Shown piece after piece: positions 22,361 to 33,590 of a DNA stretch of 60,000 nt. The notes below the pieces were generated by a model that worked only from the letters and a program-made list of their open reading frames with translations, was not told where the DNA came from and did not search any database. Origin of the DNA: Adiantum capillus-veneris (taxonomy: Eukaryota; Streptophyta; Polypodiopsida; Polypodiales; Pteridaceae). The stretch covers positions 64,810,935 to 64,870,934 of the forward strand of contig CM043950.1 in NCBI GenBank assembly GCA_014529385.2. Direction: 5' to 3'. Numbering within the stretch: position 1 is the first letter of the stretch; each line of letters begins with the position of its first letter. Made by a program: the position numbers and the translations under genes.

Positions 22361-23253
22361 AGACATCCTACGCGTAGGATGTCTTTTTCATCAGTTTTTG
22401 GTGATACTTGACATGCTCGTGGTCCTTGGCATGTGCAACATGGCTATGTGATTGGAATTGCGTTTGGGCATCAAAAAGTGCATTTTTGGGCATATTCCGG
22501 CTTTAGGCTCACAAATTGGGTAGAATGTCCACAACAAGTGGCAAATGATATCCAAATGGGTTGAAAATTGATATATGAGCTCCTTGCACCATGGTAATGG
22601 CTCCCATGATGTCACTTCTTCCACAGAAGGTCAAATTTGAGCTGGAGACATCCTACGCGTAGGATGTCTATTTCAACAAAATAGCTTGAGATTTGTTTTG
22701 TGGGTAGCCCTTGGCATGTGGAACATGGCTCTGCTCTTGGATTTTGATTTGGACAAGATTTGGTGTTGGTAAGACCATGTGTAGTGTTTTTTGGGCTCAA
22801 AAAGTGTATCTTGGAGGTGTTCGGGTCAAAAATGATTAGAATGGCTTGAAACTTGATATATGAGCTCTTGAAGGTGATATGAATAGATCTGGAATTGAAA
22901 AACATCCTCTGTTGGCCAAAAATGTCATTAAGACATCCTACGCGTAGGATGTCTATTTCAACATTTTTTGCAGGTGACCACACAGATTGGTTGGCCATGT
23001 GCCCATGAATGTATTGTGCAAGTTTCATGTGATTTGGACAAGTTTTGGTAGGTCTATGGCCCATTATTGCCTCTATGCCCTGACTTTGCATTTTTTTCAT
23101 ACATATAAGGTCAACTTTGGTCCAAATGTGATGAAACTTGGTGGTTAGTATGTAAAGGCTATTCAGAAAATGTGTGTGATGAGAGTTGTTAGATTTGGTG
23201 CCTAGAAATATCCTTGAGACATCCTACGCGTAGGATGTCCGCGTAGGATGTCT
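22361..23253. repeat. Palindrome array upstream of accessory ORF (copy 1)
   Basis: Four 24-bp palindromes, each AGACATCCTACG joined to its reverse complement, start at 22,361, 22,646, 22,931 and 23,217, spacings 285, 285 and 286. The first three are perfect. The fourth ends in C and is followed by a partial duplicate to 23,253. The intervening ~260 bp are diverged tandem repeats that share TTGAAA.TTGATATATGAGCTC and TTGGCATGTG.AACATGGCT. Confidence 0.95.
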
Positions 23254-24962
23254 CCTAATGAATTTTTTGTGGAAACTGCTACTGGTGCCTGCCCTTAGTC
23301 CCCTTGAGTCCCTTTTAAGCCTTATTTCAACAAAAAAGTCAAATAGATAGAAAGTAACTCCCTGTGTTGATTTCAGAGCCTCCGAGCCGTTTTCTGACTT
23401 TTGGAGTGCTTTTCGGCGATGAAATTTCTTGATGTTGGTCTCGATAGCTTCCCGATTCCTTGGGGATCCTTGCCGTATGTTTTTTGTCGACTTTGGCTTC
23501 ATTGGAGCTCCGTTTGGAAATTTGTTGCTCTAGAAGCACCCGTGGTTGCGTTTACATGTCTTTGATGACTTGTGGTGGTCTACCACCATAGGACTTGGTT
23601 GTTGATGGTCTAGGAAAGCCGCTCGTGAAGTTTGGTGGCAAACGGACATGCGGTTTGTCCGCGAGAGCTATTTGACGCTTTGTGTGTCTGATGCCGTTTT
23701 TGAAGTTTAGTGCCACTTCGGGTCACCTTTTGGACATGTGGGCTACATAGAATTGTCAAGCATGTCAAGATGCTCCTACCCATGAATTTTGGTAGCATTT
23801 GGGCGCCTCACCGTCGATTTTCCATTTGGTGGCCGCTTGCGGGGCTCTAGGAATTAGGGTTTTCCCCGATGGTTTTCTACTGCCTTTGGGAATCCAAGAC
23901 TGGTCTCCTATGCTAGGGTAAGCTGCCTATGAAGTCTCATTGCTTTTGGGTTAGCCGTTAGGTGGCCACTTCTACTTGTAGGTCTCTACTGCCCGCTTTC
24001 TGTGTGAACCCTACACTAGTTTTCGCGACAAAACGACAAACATGCGCGAAAAGCTCAAGGTGGTGAGCCTACCTCTCATGTCTGAAGCCCGTCGGGTAGT
24101 GGTGCGCGTTGTAGAAGCTGCTAAAAGTTCCGTTCTCTCTAGGTAGCAGGAGCTCTCTTTCAAAGGTCAATAGTGGAAATGAGCTTAAAATGAAGTAAAA
24201 AATTCTTATAATGGGAGTCCCCCAACCACTTTTCATGAAATTTGACATGTGCTCCCAACTTCTTGCGAGATGCGGTTTAGGCTCAAAAATTTCTTGATTT
24301 GGACTCCATTTGCCCAGTTTACAAGAAATTTGACGTTTCGGTCAAAATCTGGCCAAAACACGCTTTCCGCTCCAGTCTCATAATTGCACCCCCATTGTGC
24401 CATAGGTTGTCCTATAGTCACTGATCATCCCCATATTTTTTGTTTTTCATTATGACCGTTTTTGACCTACTTTTTTGTATTTTTGAAGTTTTTCTACCGA
24501 AAATTAGCAAAATTAAAAGGAAAATAGCAAATCAAACCCGAAAAATCCCCAAAAATCATGATAAATCAGAAACATCACCACAAAGCATTATATACACTCA
24601 CATGAAATTTTTATAACCGGATTTCTCCGTTTTACCAATATTTTGTCCGAAAAATGGCTATTTTTACTTATATACACACAACTAGGGCTTGATTTGGCGT
24701 TTGGTCCCATATACCTGAAGATTCATGTTGTATAAGGGAATATGTACTTGGGTTAGTCCAGAAAATTTCGCAATCAAACAACAACCCTTAAAATAGTCGA
24801 AAAACATGCCCTTTTTTGCTCTTTCTTCTATTGGGTCCGCATTTGAGAATGCCTCCCCCCCTCCTAGCCGGAGTCCTCCCGGACGACAAGGTATCGCCTT
24901 GGAGTATGTGCCGTGCATAGGTTGAAAAAAATTGTGCTAATGCTTGGTCGTGCAATGTGGCC
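23254..24962 (-). other. Non-coding spacer, partly shared with the second copy
   Basis: No gene seen. The segment 23,560-24,180 is alignable with 43,770-44,370 (for example GAGCCTACCTCTCATGT and TGGCAAACG.(A/G)CA), which extends the homology between the two elements beyond the palindromes. Confidence 0.6.
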
Positions 24963-25639
24963 CTATTTTATGTATACCCGGTCAATGCATGGAAAAATTA
25001 ATGTTGTGTAAGAGAAGGGTATAAGCAAGATGCTTATTGGCATTCTCCGTTGAGGTTTCTTGTTTTCTTTGCAAGTAAAAGCTGTAACTCTACTGCTCTT
25101 TGTTTGATTGTCTTTCTTGCAAAAGTCGTGTGGTTTGCCACTACTATCGATATGGCTGTAGTTATCTCCTTGGAGAGAATTTTCATGGCGGAATTGGCCG
25201 TAGACCTTGTCTCTTTTGCTTTCCATGTGTAGGTGTGCCTTGCCGGTTTTTGTAGGTTTATGGCTACTTCCGCGGTTGTCATTGTTTTGCTACTGCTGGG
25301 CATCCACATAAAGCGGTTTGCCGGCTTCTTATGCAGTTGTCTGCCTTCCGATGTTGCTTGTACTGAAGGGAGTTCCTGTTGCTTCGGTTTCGGGATTCAG
25401 ATGCGAGTCGTATTTGAGTTGTTGCTGAGCATTTCCTTTGGGATCCATATCTGTTTTATTCCCTTGGTTTTTGGTTGAACTATCTACTTCGGTTGAATTC
25501 TTCTGTTGTATTGTGGTTTGTCTGCCATGTCATTTCTATCCTTCCGCACCCATACTTGTTTTTCTTTTGTTGGTAACCTTGATCTTTTCACTGCGGTTGG
25601 TGACTTCTTATGCATGTAGTGAGCATGGTTGGTAGTTCC
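24963..25639 (-). pseudogene. Frame remnants downstream of the second protease
   Basis: Minus frames rich in Lys, Gln, Asn and Ser (GKAHLHMESKRDKVYGQFRH, SSGKPHDFCKKDNQTKSS) continue after the second protease with a few stops. They suggest a hydrophilic C-terminal extension of that ORF. No domain is recognised. Confidence 0.35.
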
Positions 25640-26160
25640 CTATTTTCTTTTTAGTAGCACCCTGCCTTTTGATGTTTTATACAATGATTGCATGGCTAGC
25701 AGCTGATTATTTCGGGGCTGCTGAGTAAAGGCTACCACCTGTTGTTTTTGTGCCTGTTGAATCTTGACTGCATTCGCATTCCAATCTATCTGTATATTAT
25801 ACTCTTTTTGCCAAGGTTGTCCCAACAACATGGGGTGTTGTGTGCTTTCATCCTCGACCACATAAAACTTGTGTGAGTAAATATATTGATGTACTTGTAC
25901 ATGCAATATAGTCCAGCCCAATGTTTTTAAATGTGATGTACTACTTCCCAACACTTGTGGAGTAGGATGAAGTTGACCTGGGGGCTTGAGCTGTTTGTAT
26001 AATCTGTAAGAGATCAAATTTTCTTGAGCTCCAGAATCAAGCAATGCCATCGATTCAACTTGATTGCTACCCACTTTGACTGCAATTATTGACTCCACTG
26101 TGTCTTCATCAAAATTCGTTAGTCGAATGGCATTGATTCGCAACGGTGATCCACATTTTT
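25640..26160 (-). pseudogene. Second retropepsin-like ORF, downstream of integrase
   Basis: After the integrase tail a separate frame encodes INAIRLTNFDEDTVESII then the aspartic protease core MALLDSGAQENLISYRLYKQ, a TILHVQVHQYIYSHKFYVVE strand pair and MLLGQPWQKEYNIQIDW, the equivalent of ILG..WL. It differs clearly from the element's own protease at about 30.4-30.7 kb (ILDSGAGVAIATKEIW ... IILGRPF), so it is not a simple local duplication. It overlaps the integrase tail frame by about 35 bp. The 167-codon frame is uninterrupted, longer than neighbouring frames. It may be a captured gag-pro piece or a processing enzyme for the accessory protein. Confidence 0.75.
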
Positions 26161-27360
26161 TGTTGTTGTTGTAGAAGCCTTCTTTTTACAATGCGTTCTT
26201 TTGCTTCTGCTTGGGCTTCTTCTCGTACCCTCTGTTTCTCCTTCATCCGTTGTTTTTCTTGATGGATTTGTTGAAGCATGTCTTGTGTTAGTGGTAAATG
26301 ATATTTCTTCAATCGACACCCACTAATCCAATTTGGCATTTCTTCAACTGCTAATGTAGCAAGCTTGATAGCTCCACTTTGTGATAGGTCACTAATCACA
26401 AAGGGTCCCATCCCTTGCTTTTTAAGTTTTGAACTCTTTTGTGCACACATGCTTGTCAAAAAACTCCTTTTGTCTTCTCTTTTTAGCATAGATTGAAGCT
26501 ATAGCTCTCAAGCGAAGTTCATCTATCTTTTCAAGATCATCTATTCTTGAAGAGAGCTCATGCCCTGTCCAATCTAAGCGTTTCGCTACTCGTAGAGTTG
26601 GAATTAAAAACTCTATGGGTAATATAGCATTTAGACCAAACACCATGTTGTACGGTGTTGTTCCTATCGATGTTTTGTAAGCTACCCTGTATGCCCATAG
26701 TGTTAAGTGTAGCTGCTGGTTCCAATCTGTTCTTGACTCTGATACAATTTTAGTGAGAACCGTGCATAGTGTTTTATTTGTGGCCTCAGCTTGTCCATTT
26801 GCCTGTGGATGATATGGAGCATATTTTCTATGTACGACCATGAATTCCTCTAGCAGATATTCAATGACTTCATTAAGAAAATGTGTTCCTTCATCACTGA
26901 CAATTTCTATTGGTAAACCGTATCGTACAAAAACATTCTCATACAAAAATTATGCAGTGGTTCGTGCATCTGCTTTTTGTGTTGCCTTGGCTTCCGTCCA
27001 TTTCGTGAGATAGTTCGTAGCTACAATGATATATTGGGTATGGGTGCGATACGCAGGGGGTGAAATAGGTCCCACAAAATCAATGCCCCATTTTGCAAAT
27101 GCCCTTGCTCCCATCATTGGCCGTAGTGGCATCTCATCTCTCTTTATCGGCACCTTGGTGCGTTGACAAGCGTCACAACGCTTTACAAACTCGTCAGCAT
27201 CCATATGCAATATAGGCCACCATATTCCTATGGGTTAAGACAATTTTTGCCGTCTTATCGCAAGAAAAATGGCCTCCACTTATGCCTCCATGTGCGTATT
27301 CTAGAATAAGCAGGTATTCACTTTCACTTGCACAGATTCTAAGTCGATTGTCCTTTTCTC
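26109..27360 (-). pseudogene. Integrase (zinc-binding part, catalytic core, C-terminus)
   Basis: Three frames with shifts at 26,947 and around 26,460 cover the enzyme. The zinc-binding module has AHGGISGGHF and RCDAC (27,190-27,330). The core starts KWGIDFVGPI (first Asp), then IVSDEGTHF (second Asp), and HPQANGQAEATNK (Glu) 35 residues later, the DD35E arrangement. LWAYRVAYKTSIGTTPYNMVFG follows. The tail (26,489-26,109) has GMGPFVISDL, GCRLKKYHLP and a basic Gln/Glu-rich end. All catalytic residues are present; the frames are broken. Confidence 0.85.
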
Positions 27361-27760
27361 ACTTATAGAGTTGGTTCCCAATTAAACTATAGTTGCGAGC
27401 CACCAGCTCTATGGCCCTTTTCCGTGCTCTTGTTATGTTTTCAGGGAATGTCCTGGTGGTTAAGAAATCAATGATATATTGACTCCATGCAGGTGCAATG
27501 TTTACCTGAAAAAATATCACGTGATCCACTGGTTGGTTGGCACTACATATAGCACAATTGTTAACATAAGCATGTATGTCCGTGTACATAGTTGGCCAAT
27601 AAACCCCTAACTGTTTCAGTCTCTAGTGTGTTTTCACTGTTGAACAATGAAATGCACAATCCTGGACATGTGCTTCTTCAAGATAACACTCGAATTCCTC
27701 TAAATTTATACATAGTCGTAGAATTTGGTCCGATCCTAGATGATACAACTGTCCTGCAAT
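27361..27760 (-). pseudogene. Extra integrase-type zinc-binding module
   Basis: Upstream of the integrase proper the minus strand already encodes an HHCC-like unit: EEAHVQDCAFHCST, then LGVYWPTMYTDIHAYVNNCAIC and NQPVDHV. A linker APAWSQYIIDFLTTRTFPE and ARNYSLIGNQLYK lead into the second module (AHGGISGGHF...CDAC). An in-frame stop lies at about 27,625. Two zinc-binding units in series in one pol are unusual; it could be an old family trait or a duplication. Confidence 0.6.
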
Positions 27761-27913
27761 CAACTGGAATTTTTTTGTTTGTCGAATTGTTTGTTTCTGG
27801 ATCTGTCTTTCTTGTTATCAAACCTACCTCCAAAGAAAGAATGCTAACAATTTCCTAAGACCATTTGGGTATCATTTCAATATTGAAAAGATAAGCATCT
27901 GGTATGTCATCAT

Positions 27914-28385
27914 CTACTCCTTCAGGAGCTTCCCTGTTGTGTAGCCTTGAAAGATGATCCGCCCGTAGATGAGTTTTACCCTTTTGACTACCACTGTGAA
28001 ATCAAAATCTAGCAATATAATAAACCAGCGTACAATCCCCCCAGTATTGCATGGTTTATTAACCAGATACAAAAGAGCTTGATGATCTATGAAGAACACA
28101 AATTTGTTTGCGAAGCAAATAATGCCGATATACAACATAAATCATTCCTAACCCCTCTCTTTCGGTGGTTGTGTAGTTCTTTTTCGCACTATTTAACTGT
28201 CGGCTTGCATAACAAACTAGAAAATACATTGTTCCGTCTCCAGGTTGAGCCAGAATACTCCCGATTTCATATGCAGATGCATCAATGTGAACATGGAATA
28301 TCTTTTTCCTATCCGGTGCTTTAAGTACAGGTGCTGATACCAGGTTTTCCTTCAGATTTTGGAATGAAGTTTGGCACTCCTCAGT
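27914..28385 (-). pseudogene. RNase H domain, degraded
   Basis: Minus frames give KVFVLKAPDRKKIFHVHIDA-like text near 28,300 (first Asp region) and then FVFFIDHQALLYLVNKP and LLDFDFTVVVKR at 28,090-27,970. The second stretch matches the gypsy RNase H segment TDHQAL.YLL.KP...R..RW...L.EFDF. Several stops separate the two. No additional Tat-type RNase H is seen before integrase. Confidence 0.65.
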
Positions 28386-29802
28386 CTAGTCGAAATTGAC
28401 TAACAAACAATACAGAGGTTGTGCGATGACTGCATACATATATATGAATTTTCGATAATATCCGCAGTGTCCCATGAAGGATTGCACTTGTTTCGCATTA
28501 GTAGGCCTGGACAGGTTTGCTATGACTTTGATTTTATCTAGGTTAGTGGTTATGCCATTTCTTGAGACAATGTGTCCTAAGATGCGGCCTTGCTTAACCA
28601 TAAAATACACTTTTCTAGGTTAAGACAGATTCGATATGTTCTGCATTTTTCAAATACCTTTTGCAAATGGTCAATATGTTCCTCTCGTAGAAGAGAGTGT
28701 ACACAAAGATCATCCATGTATATTTCTAAGAATATTCTCAGGTATTCTTTGAACGCGTGCGTCATTAACCTTTGAAAGGTAGCTGGGGTATTAGTTAAGC
28801 CAAAAGGCATAACTCGATACGCATAAATTCCCCATTCTATGGCAAACACTGTTTTGTGTTGATCCTCTATTGCAATTGCCAGTTGGTTATACCCTGAAAA
28901 CCCATCTAGAAAGGAATAAGCCCTTTTCCCGGCCACCCTCTCAAGTACACGTTCTATGATCAGCAAGGGATAAATATCCCTTATGGTGGCTGCATGTATC
29001 TTTTTGGGTTTACACACACTCGCAGTATTCTGTTCTTTTTGGGGACAACCACAATGGGTGACACCCAATCTGTATGTTCGATTTCATAGATGAATTCAAC
29101 ATCCATCAGCTTATCGATCTCCTCTTTGATTCGTTTAGCAAATGTGTCATTATATGTATAAGGACGTTGTTTACTAGGTTTGGCATTTGATTTCAAAGGA
29201 ATTGTATGTTGGCATATCGATGGATCAACTCCTTTGAGGTCTTTGTAGGACCATGCAAACACATCTTTATACTTCTTGAGAAGCTGTGTTAGCCGTTCTT
29301 CTTCTTCAGGCTCTAAATCGGTTGCTATATAGACCGGCTGAGGCTTCTCACCTGGTTCAACGAGGTCTATCCGTTTGTCATTTTTTGGCCCATCGTAAGA
29401 TTCCTGGTTTGTTCTTTCCCTGATTGGTGGTGTCATGATGATTTTTCTATCTTGAATGGTGAATTTCCGATAGTGTGATGGTACATTCATGTTTCCTTTT
29501 TGTGACTCCCCCTTACCATCACTATCTCCCTCAGTACTCCATACCTCTCGTAAAGACCGTTTTAGTTCTTGGTATTTCTTTTTACGCTCCAATTTAGTCC
29601 ACTCTAGGTCTTTTGTTGTTTCTTTTTTTGATTTTAGAGATTTTTGTGATTTTGTTTCTGCTTTAGCTTTCCGTACTTTTCTTATTTCTTCTCGTGTTCC
29701 TTCCCTTCGAGCATTTGAGAATCTTTTCGATATATGATCTTTTACACAATCTTCTGCTTTTACAAGCATTAGATAGTGAGTTTTATCTTTTATCCTGGGC
29801 AT
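28386..29802 (-). pseudogene. Reverse transcriptase with upstream linker
   Basis: A 273-codon frame (29,802-28,981) carries a basic linker, then EPEEEERLTQLLKKYKDVFA and WVSPIVVVPKKN.ILRVCVNP, the RT finger. A second frame (29,068-28,577) has YSFLDGFSGYNQLAIAIEDQ, YAYRVMPFGLTNTPATFQRL and IYMDDLCVHS, the YMDD catalytic box. A third (28,610-28,386) has GRILGHIVSRNGI and VQSFMGHCGYYRKFI, the thumb. The finger's usual VDFR/VDYR is VNPK. The first frame starts in a TGATG overlap with the stop of the protease ORF at 29,802. Confidence 0.85.
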
Positions 29803-32135
29803 CAGTTTTCTCGCATTTTGTTTTCTGCTCGTTTTCTCCTATAGCGTTCCTGGCGTCTAGGGTGCTGATTAGCAAAATCATAAAACTTGATATTCTCTAT
29901 TTTCTCCCTACGCTCACTTGAGTTGTCTGAACACTCATTATCTGCATCGTTATTTACCTCCAGATGCTCAGAGGAGTTATAAAAATCTTCTTGTTCTGGT
30001 GGTTCTACAAATTCATCTTCCCTAGGTATAATGCTTACCATGTAATAGGGTAGCACATCATAGCCATCCTTATCGCAAAATTTTGTTGTTGGACTATCTG
30101 TAATGGTACAGACATCCAATGTTGCCAGTATATGTTCACATTCCAGAGGTTCAAAGGCATCTTCAGGAAAAGGTTCCGGAATATAATCCTTGTCCTCAAT
30201 CGCTCTTTCTAAGACACATTCCTCTCTTTTTAAGCTCCCACAATGTGAAGCTCCGCACATCCATAGCTCTTTTTGTTGCCCTAACCATATTGGGAGTTCC
30301 GATCCTGCCAATGTAGCTAAATCAAATTCTTCCACTGGTGTCTGGTTCACATCCTTATAACTATGGTCTTTTAGGTTTATTTTGGTTGTTGTCTCGCCAT
30401 GTTTGAGGTATATGTGGTCATAACCCCAATCCTGGACCATCTTTAATTGTCTCATGAATGGTCTTCCCAAGATGATCTTGTAATTGTTCTTTTTGTCGAA
30501 ATCGACTATTGCAAATGTATGCTCGTACTCAATTCCGCATAAGGTGACAATCACTTTTTCTAAGAGTCCTACAGGCTTCTCCATGAACCCATCTGCCAAT
30601 TGCAATTTCATTCTAGTAGCTCTCAAAGCTAGTTTTCCCCATTTTTTCCAGATTTCCTTGGTGGCAATAGCCACTCCTGCTCCACTGTCAAGAATAGCTT
30701 TGGAAACTACTCCTTGGAATTCTACTGGTAGCGTGGTGTTTCCATCTTCTCCCTTGCAATACTCTCCAACCTTGTTTAAAGGTACTGGCCTAGTGTTTAG
30801 TTCAGGTCTATCCAATTCTCCGATCCCTTCCTGAAGCTTCGAGGTGGGGTCTTTCACTCCAAATTTTTCTAGGCATTTGCCTACTGTGGTCCACATGTTT
30901 GGTCGTAACCTTAGGAGTTCAGCTAATGTGATTGTGCATACCACAGGAGTGGACAATAACTCAATCAACCCTTGTGAATCCATTACTTTGTTAGAAGAAA
31001 GTCTTTGAGATGGGATTTCTCTCACCTCAGATTTGGCTTCATACTCTCCTAGGTAAGAGGGTAGAGTTTTCAGCGAGTCTGGTTGGCTGTGCCCCAAACT
31101 AATTGACCCTTGGTCTCCCCCTTGTGAATGTATATCAAAGTTCATTTGTGATCTTGCCTGAAATTCTTCAATAGGCGGTAAGATCTCATTTTTCTCTTTT
31201 CTTGTGTTGTTCTTGTGGTAACTCACCCTGTTAGCTTCGTTGGACTCACGGATTTGCTTCCACAGATCATCTAGACCGTTACAATCCTTACCCATTTCTA
31301 CCAATGTTTTAGGCTGAAACCCGTTACTTGCCTCATCTATTGTATTTGGCACTATGATAGGCTCTCCCCTAGACTCATAGGCATTCGTGAGTCTTTCCTT
31401 CGTTTCTACTTGTTCCTCTAAAGCTGGTTTGATATGGGTTGGAGCTGGTACTTCATGCCAATTTGCAGGTTTACCACGCGGGTTTTCTATCAAAGATTGA
31501 GATGTTTCAATCATCTTTCTACACATTTCCAACCTCTGTTTTTCTATTTCAGCATATGGATAAGTCATCCATCTTTGCTCTTGGGTTTGGTTCTTTTTGA
31601 GTTTGGCTTTGTAAGATTTTAGAAGTGCATCTAACTGCTCATTTAACTTTTCTGCCAACATTGATCCTCTTGATCCTGCACTTTTGGGTTCTGCTATTTC
31701 CTTGGGTGCTATGTTTTCCATAGTGTGCGAGCTTAGGTTAGCTAGATCCTCTAACCACTCTAATCTATCCTTTGTGTGTTTTAACTCCTCGGATAGAGCC
31801 GTTTGCTCTCGTTCTTTCCTGGCTTTCATATGCACCTTTCTAGCTTTCCAAGTGCTTCTTTGATTTTTTGTTTCTGAACTTGGGGCATCGTTTTTTGGCT
31901 CTTCAATTATAGGTTCGTTCTTCATTCTTTGAGCTTGGGCTCGCGTCACTGCCTGAATTGGGATTATTGTTTCGTTTTCTGACCCTCCACTCGAAGGCAC
32001 TGCTTCCATCATGTTCAAGGTAGTTTTTGCTCCTTTGCTCAGGTTCTTAGGGCAATCAGGAATCAAATGAGTAACTCCACACTCGGTACAATATGCGTTG
32101 ACTCTAATGATTTCATCATGAGGACAGTCTCTTAG
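29802..32135 (-). pseudogene. Gag-pro ORF: knuckle, long linker, retropepsin
   Basis: An uninterrupted frame of about 778 codons. It begins within the second zinc knuckle (YCTECGVTHLIPDC) and has a ~400-residue Lys/Glu-rich linker (KARKVHMKARKEREQTALSE, EKQRLEMCRKMIETSQSL). The protease core AILDSGAGVAIATKEIWKKW lies around 30,690-30,640, and IILGRPFMRQLKMVQDWGYD around 30,460-30,410. An acidic tail follows. The frame survives far better than its neighbours. It ends in TGATG, overlapping the RT frame. Confidence 0.8.
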
Positions 32136-32339
32136 CTAGTGGTCTCCACCACACTTGTAGAAGGTTCCTTTAGGCTGTTGAGGTGCTCCTTGAGCTCCTC
32201 TTTGTCGGTATGCATGTCTCTGCCCGCCCATGCCTCCGTTGGCTATGAGCAACAATGTTCGTTCATCCAAGATATATCTTCCTTCCCCTGCTGCCTGTGC
32301 AACACGGTTGGTGGTCCTGTACCTCCTATCATGCTCCAT
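32136..32339 (-). pseudogene. First zinc knuckle of gag (damaged)
   Basis: In the same frame as the following ORF but closed by a TAG. FYKCGGDH-LRDCP is a CCHC knuckle whose first Cys is Phe and whose residue after His is the stop codon. With YCTECGVTHLIPDC it forms a knuckle pair. Confidence 0.65.
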
Positions 32340-32506
32340 GGTTCTGGTGTTGGGGGTTATTCCGGTGGATAATAGACAGGATTTGCAGCATATCCATTGG
32401 GATCTTCATAATATGCATGCATAGGCACCAAAGCCTTCTCTTCTTATTCGATTAACATTGATGTGTATATTATGCCAACTGGTCGTAATCCTGGTAGGGC
32501 TGGTTG

Positions 32507-33590
32507 TTACCCCAACACTGGTTGTGGTCTTTCTACACCTACAGGTCCCGGTAGGTTGCCTGCTTGATACCTAGGCATCGGTGGAACTTGAGGAGATGCT
32601 ACCTGAGCTTGGGGAGCATAAGGTCTCGCTCTCACATATCCCTTATTATAATAACATTCCTCCGTCCCATGGTTTGTCCATTTTTGTTCAATAGCACACC
32701 ACTTGGGCTGTTTAGCCTGGGGTTTGGCGTACAAGTTAATCTTTTTTAGCACTTCCTCTACAAGCTGCTCTTGGTTTACAGCTACTTCTCCTTTCGGAGC
32801 TGTCTTAGAAGACTTGCTTCCACTTTGTTGTGAGGATGAATCATCATCAAGATCCTTGAACTCACCCTCTTTGTAGACCACACAATTATCCACAAGGTAA
32901 AGAGCCTCCTTAGTTAACTCATTCAACATCGTGCTCCTCTTCATATGTAAGTCCTTCTGGAGATTTGCATTCCTTAATTCTTGGATAAATATAAGCATAA
33001 GTCTAGACTGAGTTGGCAGTTCTTCCACAGGGCAGAACTTAACATATCTTTTTAGTCGCAGGACTGCCTTTCGCACAGATTCCCTGTCTTTCTGTTTGAA
33101 TTTATGGATTTGTGAGACTGTATTATGAGCTATCCCCCTTCGTGGGAATTCCTCGATAAACTCGTCAAACACCTCCTCCAAATACTCAAAGTCTCTACGC
33201 TCCACAGAGTTGAACCAAGTAGCAGCGTCATCCTCTAGGGTTAGTCCAAACCCTGCAAATTGGGTAGGGAAATCTAACACTTCTTCAGCTCTAATTACAC
33301 GCACAAAGGCTGCTACATGATCTCTCGGATCTCTGTTTCCCGTGTATTTCTTGTTTACCCATTTTTGCACTTGAGAAAGTCTAATTCTACGATGGTCTAC
33401 AAATCTCATCATTGGATCTCCTCGTCCCAATCTATATACCTCCTCTGGCCTTTTGTAGTAGGTTGATTCCTCTTCCAATGGTGCTCCTAAGCCATAATTT
33501 CTAACAGTTCTTGCCAGAGATGGTTCATCTCTTCGAACTCGTTCTATGGGTGGTCTTCTAGGCTCTGTTGACCCTTGAGTTTTTGGCTTA
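32507..33590 (-). pseudogene. Gag capsid region
   Basis: A 323-codon open frame (33,478-32,507, open upstream to about 33,590) with NRDPRDHVAAFVRVIRAEEV, DAATWFNSVERRDFEYLEEV and QKDRESVRKAVLRLKRYVKF, the plant retrotransposon gag pattern, then a Ser/Lys-rich region and a Pro/Gln-rich tail. It is out of frame with the knuckle segment by one shift near 32,400-32,500. In a live element it forms the particle shell in the cytoplasm. Confidence 0.8.

Noticed and set aside
22361-23253. CRISPR-like regular spacing of palindromes
   Set aside because: The spacers are ~260 bp and are themselves diverged tandem repeats, the sequence is plant nuclear, and no cas genes exist.
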